From contig JALHQT010000002.1 of assembly GCA_022841825.1 (NCBI GenBank), positions 124,001 through 188,000 on the forward strand: a DNA stretch of 64,000 nt, read 5' to 3'. Under the pieces are notes generated by a model that had not been told where the DNA came from, ran no database searches, and saw only the letters and a list, made by a program, of their open reading frames with translations. This DNA is from Anaerolineae bacterium (lineage in GTDB: Bacteria > Chloroflexota > Anaerolineae > Aggregatilineales > Phototrophicaceae). The translations under genes were made by a program, and so were the position numbers. Of this stretch, positions 25,049 to 33,419 are shown piece after piece (position 1 is the stretch's first letter; each line of letters begins with the position of its first letter).

Positions 25049-25705
25049 TCATCCTACTGGTAAGCGTCCTGAGGCGACAGGTGCGCGGCGGACGACCGCG
25101 AGCAGATAGCCGTGTAAGACCGAAAAGCGTCGTATCTCGCAGATGTCGCCGTACTGCGCCATCATTTCGAGCAGTCGATCCCCGGTGCGTGGGTGCTCCC
25201 CGCGATCGTAAGCCCACAGGAGCCGGCTAACGACGTGCTTGGGTCGCCAGAGCGGATCGACGAGGATGAAGCAGCCTTCAGGCTTCAGGACGCGCATCGC
25301 TTCGCTCAGTGCCTGCCTGAAGTCAGAATCGGTCAAGTGATGCGCGACAAACGCGCACAGTGCCACGTCGACACAGGTATCCGCGATGGGCAGGCGCGTG
25401 CCGTCGCCCAAGATCGCCATTTGATGGGGTTGATTCCCGGCGAACAATCCAATTTTCACTGGGTCGATCTCGACACACAGATAGCGAAAATCCCCGAGGA
25501 GAAAATGAAGGCTGATGCCCGTGCCACCCCCGATGTCCACCAGTACCTGTTGGGCGGAGAGCGATCCCACCGCTTCGCGGACATGGCGATAGGCGATGGG
25601 TGCGCCGAAGAAATACTGCACGACATTATAAACCTGCGGGTTTGCCACAATCCTACTGATAAAGCGACTAAACATGTTTAAGGGCTTCTCCGTGCCTTCG
25701 CCCAT
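25049..25705 (-). CDS. Class I SAM-dependent methyltransferase
   Basis: The 218-residue product has motif I VDIGGGTG near residue 60, the acidic motif II end (LCVEIDP), motif post I with GDGTRLPIADTCVD, and CAFVAHHLTDSDF in the position of the Ubie/Coq5-like motif. This places it among small-molecule or lipid methyltransferases. ATG 25705 was chosen; 25675 is an alternative with a better-spaced GGAGAAG. It heads a four-gene leftward set with the two membrane proteins and the aldo/keto reductase, so methylation of a lipid-linked or polyketide-like product is possible. Confidence 0.85.
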   Translation of the reverse strand: MGEGTEKPLNMFSRFISRIVANPQVYNVVQYFFGAPIAYRHVREAVGSLSAQQVLVDIGGGTGISLHFLLGDFRYLCVEIDPVKIGLFAGNQPHQMAILGDGTRLPIADTCVDVALCAFVAHHLTDSDFRQALSEAMRVLKPEGCFILVDPLWRPKHVVSRLLWAYDRGEHPRTGDRLLEMMAQYGDICEIRRFSVLHGYLLAVVRRAPVASGRLPVG

Positions 25706-25741
25706 CACGGCGATCACGATACAGGCAAAAATCGATGCCTA

Positions 25742-26485
25742 TTATACCGTCAATCGCGGCGCCCATTCCGGCGGCAGTTTGCGGGTGGCTTCGCGCAGCG
25801 TTAAGCCGGACATGCGCGCATGGTGCCGATTCACGAAATCGACCACCCAGTCGGGATGATGCTTGCACATTTCGCGCAGCGCCCAGCCCATCGCCTTGCG
25901 GATGAAGAAGCGTTCGTCTTTCGACCACGCCTTGCCCTCGTCCAGCATCGGCACGGCGACCTGCTCGAAAAGCGCAAAATCGCCGCCGCCTTTGCGAAAC
26001 TGCCCGTTCTGCGCCAGCAGCGGGACACGCCGCACCCAGAAATTGGCGTCGCTCGCCCAGCGCAGCAGATGACCGGACATCACATCCGGGTGACGTGCCA
26101 GCAGCACGCCGACGACGTGCACGGCGATCTCGTCCAGGTGTGCCCAGGTGTTGACCTCGCGCATCATCGTCTCGATGAGCGGCAGATGGTCGAGCGTGAG
26201 CAGTTTCGGGCGCTCCTCGAACAGGAAGATCGCCAGCGTGCGTTCTTCGTGCCAGTCCGACGCCCACAGCGCGCCTGCCAGCGTGCCCAGCTCGCCCGAC
26301 GTGAGCGCGGGTTGCGTCTTGAGCCACGCCTTGAGGATTGCATTGCAGCCGGGCACGCTGACTCCGTGAAACTGGAGGTCGCTGCGCAGATACTGTTTCT
26401 CGCCCGCCGCGCGTTCGGGCGTCCCCTGCGCGCGCAGTTGGGCGATCAGCTCGCTGCGCGCGCGCGCAATTTCGGCAGTTGTCAT
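25742..26485 (-). CDS. AlkD-like DNA alkylation repair protein
   Basis: The 247-residue protein has the HEAT-like helical repeats of the AlkC/AlkD family, with the conserved segments FHGVSVPGCNAI, LWASDWHEERTLAIFLFE, NTWAHLDEIAVHVVG and the aromatic/acidic patch KDERFFIRKAMGWALREM that contacts N-glycosylated alkylpurines. AlkD enzymes remove N3- and N7-alkylated bases. An AAAGGGGGG ribosome-binding site precedes ATG 26485. It is transcribed away from the cox genes and shows no operon partner. Confidence 0.9.
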   Translation of the reverse strand: MTTAEIARARSELIAQLRAQGTPERAAGEKQYLRSDLQFHGVSVPGCNAILKAWLKTQPALTSGELGTLAGALWASDWHEERTLAIFLFEERPKLLTLDHLPLIETMMREVNTWAHLDEIAVHVVGVLLARHPDVMSGHLLRWASDANFWVRRVPLLAQNGQFRKGGGDFALFEQVAVPMLDEGKAWSKDERFFIRKAMGWALREMCKHHPDWVVDFVNRHHARMSGLTLREATRKLPPEWAPRLTV

Positions 26486-26551
26486 CAGATTACCCCCCTT
26501 TAACCCGCATTTCGGGTGCCCTCGCCTGCTTGCTTCTCACACGACATTCAG

Positions 26552-26580
26552 TTACAATCTTCTGGCAGTTTGTGTAAAAT
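26552..26580 (+). promoter_or_regulatory. Candidate promoter of the cytochrome oxidase genes
   Basis: TTACAA at 26552-26557 and TAAAAT at 26575-26580 are separated by 17 bp, giving a predicted start near 26587 and a leader of about 90 nt before coxB. Confidence 0.55.
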
Positions 26581-26676
26581 GGAACAATCGAATCGTGACA
26601 TTTGTTACTGGTCTGTTTTACACGCCTGGCGTTTCCTCGTTCGCTTTTCACATAAGCTTTGGGTGGGACTATCGGC

Positions 26677-27939
26677 ATGAGTTCGATTAACCTGACTCCG
26701 CAGCGCAGTGAGACGAAACTCGTCCCCTCGCTGTCGTTCATCATCGTCTTCGTGGTCGTCATGGTCGCGGGGGCGTTTGCTTTCCTGTCCTTTATGCCGC
26801 TAATTCTGCCGCCGGAAGCATCAACCCAGGCGCAGGAAGTTGACCGCATCTTCGGTTTCATGCTCTTCATCGGCGCGCTGGTCTTCATGCTCGTGCAGGG
26901 TCTGCTGGTGGTCTCGGTGGTGCGCTGGCGCGCGCGCCCCGGTGACCGCGGCGATGGTCCCCCTATTCATGGTAACACCACTCTGGAAGCGGTCTGGACG
27001 GCGATCCCGGCGGTCATCGTGACGGTCATCGCCATTTACAGCTTCACCGTCTGGCAGAACACGCGCGTCATCGCCTTCGGCGAACAGTCGGTCGGCGCGA
27101 TCGGGGCGCGCTATGCCTGGACATTCAACTACACGATCAGCCAGGATGACCTGCCCGCAGGCATCGACTTCAACGCCCTCAAGCCGGAAATCCAGGCAGA
27201 TCTGACCGATGAAGATGGCGTCATCACCTTCAGCGCAACCAAGTTGTATACCTGGGTCGGGCAGCCGGTCGTCGTCCGCATGGATGCAGCCGATGTCAAC
27301 CACGCCTTCTGGATTCCGGCGATGCGCGTCAAGCAGGACGTGCTGGCGGGACGCACGACCGAAATACGCTTCACGCCGACGATGGCGGGGTCATTCCGTG
27401 TCGTGTGTGCGGAGCTGTGCGGCGCGGGACACGGCAATATGGCGGGCGAACTCGTCACCGACCCGGCGACCGGCGAGCAGTATCTGACGGGCGCGTGGGT
27501 GATCGTCTATGAGACCGAGGAAGAGTACCTGAGTCAGTTCTTCGAGCCGACCGCGACGACGAACCTGCTGCCGCCGGATGATCCGGTGCTGGTTGGGCGG
27601 CAAATTTTGGCGAGCGGCAAGTACCCCTGCAATACCTGCCACGTCCTTGCTGATCTCAACTGGGTTGGCGTCGTGGGACCGAGCCTGAACGGCATCGGCG
27701 ACCGCGCGGATGAGCGCGCAGCGGCAGGCGGCGACGCCGACGCGACGGCATACCTGATCCACTCGATTCGCCACCCTGGGGATTGGCTGGTGCCAGGCTT
27801 CGGCAATCTGATGCCGCAGTTCAACGCCGACTCTGACCAGACGAACTACATGCCCGATAGCGACCTGAATGCGATTGTCGCCTACCTGCTGGCGCAGACG
27901 GCAGCGGCGCAGGCGAGCGCAGGTTCGACTACGAACTAA
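26677..27939 (+). CDS. coxB: Cytochrome c oxidase subunit II fused to cytochrome c (caa3 type)
   Basis: The 420-residue protein starts at ATG 26677. It has two to three N-terminal membrane helices, then the CuA domain with His in DVNHAFWIP and the binuclear copper motif CAELCGAGHGNM (residues near 243-254). A flexible segment leads to a C-terminal cytochrome c domain with CNTCH near 315 and the axial Met in NLMPQFN near 378. In the caa3 type, this fused cytochrome passes electrons straight to CuA. The gene precedes coxA, with a hairpin repeat between. A TTG at 26659 is an unlikely alternative start. Confidence 0.95.
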   Translation: MSSINLTPQRSETKLVPSLSFIIVFVVVMVAGAFAFLSFMPLILPPEASTQAQEVDRIFGFMLFIGALVFMLVQGLLVVSVVRWRARPGDRGDGPPIHGNTTLEAVWTAIPAVIVTVIAIYSFTVWQNTRVIAFGEQSVGAIGARYAWTFNYTISQDDLPAGIDFNALKPEIQADLTDEDGVITFSATKLYTWVGQPVVVRMDAADVNHAFWIPAMRVKQDVLAGRTTEIRFTPTMAGSFRVVCAELCGAGHGNMAGELVTDPATGEQYLTGAWVIVYETEEEYLSQFFEPTATTNLLPPDDPVLVGRQILASGKYPCNTCHVLADLNWVGVVGPSLNGIGDRADERAAAGGDADATAYLIHSIRHPGDWLVPGFGNLMPQFNADSDQTNYMPDSDLNAIVAYLLAQTAAAQASAGSTTN

Positions 27940-27940
27940 G

Positions 27941-28010
27941 TGCGCGGTGCGAAGTGCGCGGTGCGAACAATCGGTTGTCTTTTCGCACCACGCACACCGC
28001 ACACCGCACT
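27941..28010. repeat. GTGCG-type intergenic hairpin repeat between coxB and coxA
   Basis: The left arm at 27941-27968 is built of GTGCG units and the right arm at 27984-28010 of CGCAC units, with a loop of about 15 nt. The position between two subunits of one enzyme makes it a candidate processing or differential-expression element. It is related to copies at 4914 and 14033. Confidence 0.75.
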
Positions 28011-28069
28011 CCCTGAACGAAGTGTGAAACAGGCGACTCCGTCGCCTTGATTGAGGGAGACGAAGAGAG

Positions 28070-29773
28070 ATGGCAGCAATAACAGCACCCCTGCCCGGGG
28101 CGCGGGTCGAACAACCGAAACGACTGCGCGTCAGCGATTTCCTCCGCTGGAGCGTGGATCACAAGATCATCGGCGTTCAGTATATGGTGACGGCGTTGTT
28201 CTTCTTCGTCGTCGGCGGCGCGCTGGCGATGTTGATCCGTTGGGAACTGCTCACGCCTTCGCTCGACCTGATGCAGGACGGGCAGGGCTATAACCAGCTT
28301 TTCACCATCCATGCGACGATCATGATCTTCATGTGGATCATCCCGATGATGGCGGGCTTCGGCAATTACCTCGTACCGCTCATGCTGGGTGCCAAGGATA
28401 TGGCATTCCCTTGGCTGAACGCCTTCGCGTTCTGGCTCATCCCGCCCGCCGGCTTTCTGATGATCCTCGGCTACTTCGTCGGGCAGGCGGAAGCGGGCTG
28501 GACGGCGTACCCACCCCTGAGCACGATGTTCAGCGGCGATGGTCAAACGCTGTGGGGCATGGCAGTCCATCTGCTCGGCATCTCGTCGATCCTGGGCGCG
28601 ATCAACTTCATCGTCACGATCAAGAACATGCGCCCAGCGGGCATGGGCTGGTTCCAGATGCCGCTGTTCGTCTGGGCGATCCTGGCGACGGCGATCATCC
28701 AGGTGATGGCGACGCCGTTCCTGGCGGGTGCCGTCACGCTGATGCTGCTCGACCGCGTGGCAGGCACAGCCTTCTTCGACCCGGCGCGCGGCGGCGATGT
28801 GCTGCTGTGGCAGAACGTCTTCTGGTTCTACAGCCATCCGGCGGTCTACATCATGGTGCTGCCCGCGTTTGGCATGTTGAGCGAAATCCTCTCCGTCCAT
28901 TCGCGTAAGCCGGTCTTCGGCTACCGCGCGATTGCGCTGTCCAGCATGGCGATTGCGCTGGTCGGCTTCACCGTCTGGGCGCATCATATGTTCACCAGCC
29001 TGACGCCGGAGCTGCGCATCCCGTTCATGATCACGTCGATGATCATCGCCGTGCCGACAGGCATCAAGGTCTTTAGCTGGTTGGCGACGATCTGGGGTGG
29101 CAAGATCCACTTCACCAGCGCGATGCTGTTCGCGCTCGGCTTCCTCAGCATGTTCGTGATCGGCGGCATCAGCGGCGTCATGCTCGGCTCAGTCCCGTTC
29201 GACATCCACGTCCACGACACCTACTTCGTCGTCAGCCACCTGCACTTCGTGCTGTTCGGCGGCAGCGTCTTCGCCATCTACGCGGGCATCTATCACTGGT
29301 GGCCGAAGATCACCGGGCGAATGCTGGACGAGCGCCTGGGCGTCTGGCACTTCATCTTCACCTTCCCGTCGTTCTTCCTGACGTTCTTCCCGATGCACAT
29401 GCTGGGCTTGCTCGGCATGCCGCGCCGCGTCGCCGTCTACGCGCCAGAATTCCAGGCGCTCAACGTGGTCGTCAGCATTTCGTCGTTCGTCCTGGGCATT
29501 TCGACCTTCATCCTGCTCTACAACATGGTGTGGAGCCTGCGCAGCGGCAGGAAGGCGAGCGCCAATCCCTGGCGCGCGCTGACGCTCGAATGGGCGACCA
29601 GCTCGCCGCCGCCTGCGACCAACTTCTACGGCGATCCCGTGCCGTTCCCCGATCCCTATGGGTACGGCACCAAAGAGGCGTATCTCTACGTCGAAGCGCA
29701 GGAGAAGAAGTACGGACCTGCCGAAGCGCCGCCGGAACGTCAGATCGCGCCGCAGCCGGCTGCGGGAGACTAA
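28070..29773 (+). CDS. coxA: Cytochrome c oxidase subunit I, A2-type heme-copper oxidase
   Basis: The 567-residue protein has 12 or more membrane helices and all metal ligands: heme a His in FTIHATIM, CuB His and the cross-linked Tyr in YSHPAVYIMVLP near residue 258, HH in VWAHHMFTS near 307, and the heme pair in VVSHLHFVLFGG near 393. The YSHP sequence in place of the Glu found in A1 enzymes marks the A2 subclass. A GGGAGA ribosome-binding site precedes ATG 28070. Subunits III and IV and the assembly genes are not in the window; a repeat follows the stop. Confidence 0.97.
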   Translation: MAAITAPLPGARVEQPKRLRVSDFLRWSVDHKIIGVQYMVTALFFFVVGGALAMLIRWELLTPSLDLMQDGQGYNQLFTIHATIMIFMWIIPMMAGFGNYLVPLMLGAKDMAFPWLNAFAFWLIPPAGFLMILGYFVGQAEAGWTAYPPLSTMFSGDGQTLWGMAVHLLGISSILGAINFIVTIKNMRPAGMGWFQMPLFVWAILATAIIQVMATPFLAGAVTLMLLDRVAGTAFFDPARGGDVLLWQNVFWFYSHPAVYIMVLPAFGMLSEILSVHSRKPVFGYRAIALSSMAIALVGFTVWAHHMFTSLTPELRIPFMITSMIIAVPTGIKVFSWLATIWGGKIHFTSAMLFALGFLSMFVIGGISGVMLGSVPFDIHVHDTYFVVSHLHFVLFGGSVFAIYAGIYHWWPKITGRMLDERLGVWHFIFTFPSFFLTFFPMHMLGLLGMPRRVAVYAPEFQALNVVVSISSFVLGISTFILLYNMVWSLRSGRKASANPWRALTLEWATSSPPPATNFYGDPVPFPDPYGYGTKEAYLYVEAQEKKYGPAEAPPERQIAPQPAAGD

Positions 29774-29788
29774 GTGCCCTATCCGAAA

Positions 29789-29862
29789 ACCTCACCCCCT
29801 CAGTCCCCCTCTCCGTATACGGAGAGGGGGAAGCGAGCGCAGCGAGTAGGGGGTGAGGTTAA
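29789..29862. repeat. CCTCACCCCCTCAGTCCCCCTCTCC-type palindromic repeat, copy 1
   Basis: Outer arms AACCTCACCCCCT and AGGGGGTGAGGTT enclose an inner palindrome CCCCCTCTCCGTATACGGAGAGGGGG. An almost identical copy lies at 47650-47722, about 18 kb away. It sits between convergent coxA and the PEP-synthase regulator gene and may act as a terminator. Confidence 0.85.
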
Positions 29863-29935
29863 GCAAGACGAGTTTACGGATAGATCCCCAGCGCGATAAA
29901 TTCCCCGCGCTGCATTCGTGCGCCCCCAACGCCGT

Positions 29936-30736
29936 TCAATCTTGGAAGCGTTCCGTGATCTCCTGCGCGGCTTCTTCGATCTGCTTGCCCGTCATGTTGA
30001 GGATGTCGAATCCGCCGCGCGCGCAAATCCGCCGCGCGTAAGTCAATTCCTCGTAGAGCGCCTCCATCGCGCTGTACGGTATCTCGCCGCCCAGCCCCAG
30101 CCGCCGACCCCGCTGGCGGCGATATTTCGCCAGTTGATCCGGCTCAATTGTCAGCCCGATCACGCGCCGGGGTTCGACCTTGAAGAGCGCGGGCGGCGGC
30201 TCGATACCACTGACGAGCGGCACATTGGCAACCTTCCAGCCCAGGATTGACAGGTAGATGCTTAACGGCGTCTTGCCAACGCGCGACACGCCGATCAGCA
30301 CGATGTCCGCCAGCGGCAGGTCGTCGGCGCGCTTGCCATCGTCATGATCGACGGTAAATTCTATCGCTTCGACGCGCTTAAAATCCTGCTCACGCAGCGC
30401 GCGATACATGCCCGGTTGCCCCAGGGGTGATTGGGCGAGTCGCCGCGTCAGCAGTTCCAGCAGCGCGCCAGCCAGGTCGATCTCCGGAATGCCGAGGTGA
30501 TGCGCCTGGTGAATTAGCTGGGCGCGCACCGTCGAGTCCACCAGCGTATGCACGATGATGCCGTTCTCGGCTGCGGCGCGCTGGACAAGCGCATTGACCT
30601 GATCGGTGCTGACGATGTTCGGCATGATGGTGATGGGCACGCTGGCATTCGGGAACTGAGCGAGGATGGTCTCGGCGAGGAGTTTGCCGGTTGCGCCCAT
30701 GCCGCCCGAAACGACGAAAATCGGTGACGAAGCCAT
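29936..30736 (-). CDS. ppsR: Pyruvate,water dikinase regulatory protein (bifunctional kinase/pyrophosphorylase)
   Basis: The 266-residue protein matches the DUF299/PSRP family, which switches PEP synthase or pyruvate phosphate dikinase off by ADP-dependent phosphorylation and on by phosphate-dependent dephosphorylation. Seen here are the N-terminal VVSGGMGATGKLLAETIL, the family P-loop GVSRVGKTPLSIYLS near residue 150, and the C-terminal NMTGKQIEEAAQEI. An AAGGGAG site precedes ATG 30736. The Ser-Lys usual after GVSR(T/V) is Gly-Lys here, within family variation. Its target enzyme is not in the window. Confidence 0.92.
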   Translation of the reverse strand: MASSPIFVVSGGMGATGKLLAETILAQFPNASVPITIMPNIVSTDQVNALVQRAAAENGIIVHTLVDSTVRAQLIHQAHHLGIPEIDLAGALLELLTRRLAQSPLGQPGMYRALREQDFKRVEAIEFTVDHDDGKRADDLPLADIVLIGVSRVGKTPLSIYLSILGWKVANVPLVSGIEPPPALFKVEPRRVIGLTIEPDQLAKYRRQRGRRLGLGGEIPYSAMEALYEELTYARRICARGGFDILNMTGKQIEEAAQEITERFQD

Positions 30737-30756
30737 GATCGACTCCCTTCACGGTA

Positions 30757-30935
30757 AATGCATGATCTGGCAAGTGCCTGGAGCAGGATACAACCGCCAG
30801 GACGCCTCGAACGCCAAGCATTCAAGCTGTTTTGCCTGGCGCGCTTGACATCCTGGCGGTTCATTTTGCATTGCGAAGTTGGCGGACGAGGCAGTGCGAA
30901 GCCTCCCTGTGGGATGCCTCGTCCGCCAAAAACAT
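30757..30935. repeat. MITE-like element B1 with adjoining GACGAGGC palindrome
   Basis: From 30757 to about 30895 the sequence is a near-identical inverted copy of 36377-36512. Its core is bounded by AACCGCCAGGACGCC and a degenerate copy of its complement. The right part (30888-30935) carries a GGACGAGGC...GCCTCGTCC palindrome. No gene was seen in the 210-bp gap. Confidence 0.8.
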
Positions 30936-30948
30936 ACGACAACCTGCG

Positions 30949-31518
30949 TTACCTCTCCGCGGGATCTCCCAGCGCCTCGCCCAGCGGGGTCGGGATGCCG
31001 TCGATGCTGGCGCTGTTCTTGTCGCGCTGGTAATCGCTCACCTCATCCGCTTTCGCCTCCCAGTACTTCGTCAGCGTCTCGCGCTCGCCGCGATAGTCCA
31101 TGAACGGCACGGCATAGCCGCACGAGGTTGAGGCGCGATCTATCTCCGCCACAATGATCTGACGCACGCCGATGTAATCTGGGAAATGACCCGCCAGCGT
31201 GCCCCATTCCGCGTCGGTCGGCAGTACGGTTCGCCCCGTCCCGTACAGGCGTACGATGTTGGGCGATCCTTGGAAGGCGCAAAACATGAAGGTGATACGT
31301 CCATTTTCGGCGATGTGCGCCGATGTCTCATTGCCGCTGCCCGTCAGGTCGAGATAAGCAACGCGCTGTTCGCTCAACACGCGAAAGCAGTCCATGCCCT
31401 TGGGCGACAGATTGACATGCCCATCGGCGGAAAGCGGCGCGGTCGCCACGAAGAACAGATGCTGCCTGCTGACAAACTCTCGGATGTTGTCCGTGATGTG
31501 ATCGAATACCTTGCCCAC
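30949..31518 (-). CDS. Pyridoxamine 5'-phosphate oxidase-family flavin-binding protein
   Basis: The 189-residue protein has the split-barrel flavin fold: FFVATAPLSADGHVNLSPKGMDCFRV, the ETSAHIAENGRITFMFCAFQGSPNIVRLYGTGR core and the DRASTSCGYAVPFMDYRGER segment. This is the subgroup annotated as general stress or PPOX-class F420/FMN proteins rather than PdxH itself. Start GTG 31518 is preceded by AAGGAG at a somewhat long spacing. It stands alone between repeats. Confidence 0.88.
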   Translation of the reverse strand: MGKVFDHITDNIREFVSRQHLFFVATAPLSADGHVNLSPKGMDCFRVLSEQRVAYLDLTGSGNETSAHIAENGRITFMFCAFQGSPNIVRLYGTGRTVLPTDAEWGTLAGHFPDYIGVRQIIVAEIDRASTSCGYAVPFMDYRGERETLTKYWEAKADEVSDYQRDKNSASIDGIPTPLGEALGDPAER

Positions 31519-31636
31519 GATTGGATTTTCTCCTTAACGTTGGGGGGCATTATAGCGCGAAGACGACGAGATGCCCGTCGCAACCCCTCCCTAAATCAGG
31601 GCAATCGCTTCAAAACCGCAGATAGGCTTTCGCGTC

Positions 31637-31790
31637 GCTGGAAGCTTTGAGCTTCCAGCTAGAACAGCAGAAAAACCTCTGGAAGAGGTTGTAAGGCAGG
31701 GCGGCACTCTCGAATGACCGAAATTGAGAGCCGCTTCAGCGGCTTTTGGCTGATTTTGTAGCCTGAAGCTTTGAGCTTCAGGCGCGCAAT
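31637..31790. repeat. Group of short TTTGAG-loop hairpins in a gene-free gap
   Basis: GCTGGAAGCTTTGAGCTTCCAGC (31638-31660 region) and CCTGAAGCTTTGAGCTTCAGG (31761-31781 region) share the loop TTTGA. Between them lies GCCGCTTCAGCGGCTTTT, a terminator-like hairpin. No gene is visible in 31519-31898; related hairpins occur at 46300-46446. Confidence 0.7.
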
Positions 31791-31898
31791 GGGTTTGAAG
31801 CGATTATCCTGGGATTCGTTTGAGAAGCATGCCAGGACTCACTCGACGGGTTAAAATGCGCCACGGTCCCGGCACTCTGATTCTGGGGAAGCATCATC

Positions 31899-32762
31899 AT
31901 GCAGCATGTGGCTCCCATCTCCACCTTTCGCGCACCGCTGTTCGTCCCCGGCGATGACTGGCGCAAGATCGAAAAAGCCGCCGCGCTCGACGTCGATGCC
32001 ATCCTGCTCGATCTCGAAGACGGCGTCGCGCTCAATCGCAAGGCAGAGGCGCGGCAAACCATCGCGGCGGCGCTGCGCGAGGTCGCCTTTGGGCGTTCGG
32101 CGCGCGTCGTCCGCATCAACAGCCTCGACAGCCCGTTCTGGCGCGAGGATCTTGCTGCCATCCTACCTGCGGCCCCTGATGCGCTGATGCTGCCGAAAAC
32201 CGCCAGCGCCGATCAAATCGCGGCGCTGACCGCGCTGGTGGGCGCTCTGCCGCTGATCGCCATCGTCGAAAGCGGGCACGGGCTGATCAACATCGGCGCG
32301 ATTGCCAGCGCGTCTGGGGTGACAAGTCTTGCGTTTGGCGCGGAGGATTACGCCGCCGACATCGGCGCGCAGCGGACGCCGGGAGGAGACGAGGTGCTGA
32401 TGGCGCGCTCAACCGTCGTCCTTCATGCGAAGGTCAACAGGCTCGCAGCGCTTGACACCCCGTACATCGACCTGCACGATCTCGACGGCTTGCGCGCGGA
32501 CGCGCGGCGGGCGCTGACGCTGGGCTTTACGGGCAAACTGGCGATCCATCCACGCCAGATCGACGTGCTGCACGAGGTCTTCACCCCGACCGCCGAGGAG
32601 ATCGACCGCGCCAGCCGGTTAATCGCTGCGCATGACGCACAGCAGGCAAGTGGCAGCGGTGTCTTCGCCTTCGAGGGCAGGATGATTGATATGCCATTGG
32701 TACGGGCTGCGGAACAGGTGATGGAGAGGGCGCGGGCTGCGGGGATTAGCCCAAGCGCTTGA
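31899..32762 (+). CDS. HpcH/HpaI-family CoA-ester lyase (citrate lyase beta subunit-like)
   Basis: The 287-residue TIM-barrel protein has the family motifs APLFVPGDDWRKIEKA, ILLDLEDGVAL, ARVVRINSLDSPFW, LPLIAIVESGHGL, LAFGAEDYAADIG and GFTGKLAIHPRQID. These include the Mg-binding Glu and Asp and the CoA-contacting Arg. Members cleave malyl-CoA, methylmalyl-CoA or citramalyl-CoA; a stand-alone gene like this is not part of a citrate lyase complex. It may serve glyoxylate, itaconate or C5-dicarboxylate metabolism. Confidence 0.9.
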   Translation: MQHVAPISTFRAPLFVPGDDWRKIEKAAALDVDAILLDLEDGVALNRKAEARQTIAAALREVAFGRSARVVRINSLDSPFWREDLAAILPAAPDALMLPKTASADQIAALTALVGALPLIAIVESGHGLINIGAIASASGVTSLAFGAEDYAADIGAQRTPGGDEVLMARSTVVLHAKVNRLAALDTPYIDLHDLDGLRADARRALTLGFTGKLAIHPRQIDVLHEVFTPTAEEIDRASRLIAAHDAQQASGSGVFAFEGRMIDMPLVRAAEQVMERARAAGISPSA

Positions 32763-32775
32763 AGCGTGTTTGGAG

Positions 32776-32812
32776 AGAGAAAACAAAAGGGGGCTGATAA
32801 CTCAGCCCCCCC
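32776..32812 (-). terminator. Rho-independent terminator of the RRM gene
   Basis: The 9-bp stem GGGGGCTGA/TCAGCCCCC (32789-32810) has a 4-nt loop. Read leftward it is followed by TTTTGTTTTC. It sits 23 bp after the RRM stop and 27 bp after the stop of the convergent lyase. Confidence 0.88.
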
Positions 32813-32834
32813 TTGCAGAATGGACGATGCCGGA

Positions 32835-33200
32835 TTACCAGCGACCGCCGCCGCCGCGACGATCGTTTCCACGATCGCTGCTGCCGCCGCCGCCACGATA
32901 ACCGCCGCCGCCGTTGCCGCCGCCGCCGTAACCGCCGCCGCCACCACGTTCTTCACGAGGGCGTGCTTCGTTGACGGTCAGGGTACGGTTGTCGAACGAC
33001 GTACCGTTCAGACGCTGAATCGCCTGCTGGGCAGCTTCGGCGGTCGCCATGGTGACGAAGCCGAAACCCTTGGAGCGACCGGTGTCGCGGTCGGTGATGA
33101 GAGCAACTTCGACGACTTCGCCGTGCTTGCCGAACAGTTCGTTGAGCTGTTCCTGGGTGGTGGTATACGGAAGGTTACCGACATACAATTTGGTGGACAT
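32835..33200 (-). CDS. Glycine-rich RNA-binding protein with one RRM domain
   Basis: The 121-residue protein has an N-terminal RNA recognition motif with RNP2 LYVGNL at 5-10 and RNP1 KGFGFVTM at 44-51, followed by a 35-residue Gly/Arg tail ([10 protein letters not shown], ending GGGGRW). This architecture matches the small Rbp proteins of cyanobacteria, where several are cold-induced, and occurs in other bacteria. It is monocistronic with its own terminator. A 220-nt upstream region with AT-rich stretches could provide a long leader. Confidence 0.95.
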   Translation of the reverse strand: MSTKLYVGNLPYTTTQEQLNELFGKHGEVVEVALITDRDTGRSKGFGFVTMATAEAAQQAIQRLNGTSFDNRTLTVNEARPREERGGGGGYGGGGNGGGGYRGGGGSSDRGNDRRGGGGRW

Positions 33201-33419
33201 TGTTGAGACTCCTGTTTGGACTCATATACGATTGCAGCGCAGGGTGAGCCAGCGATTCAAAAACCCGGATGCGACTGCGTGGTACAAGACAGGAGCGGAG
33301 TCGGGCGATTGCGGGGTCAATTCTTTTCACTGCCCCTTAAGTATTGCAGAAAATATTGCGTTGTCTATAGGCAACTTTGTTAAGGTTTTCTATTAGAGCA
33401 AATAGGGAGGCAATTCGTC

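Noticed and set aside
31519-31898. CRISPR-like array in the gene-free gap
   Set aside because: The repeats are two different short hairpins with unequal spacing, and there are no regular spacers or cas genes.
31899-32762. Citrate lyase beta subunit (citE)
   Set aside because: No alpha, gamma or ligase genes are adjacent; stand-alone members act on other CoA esters.
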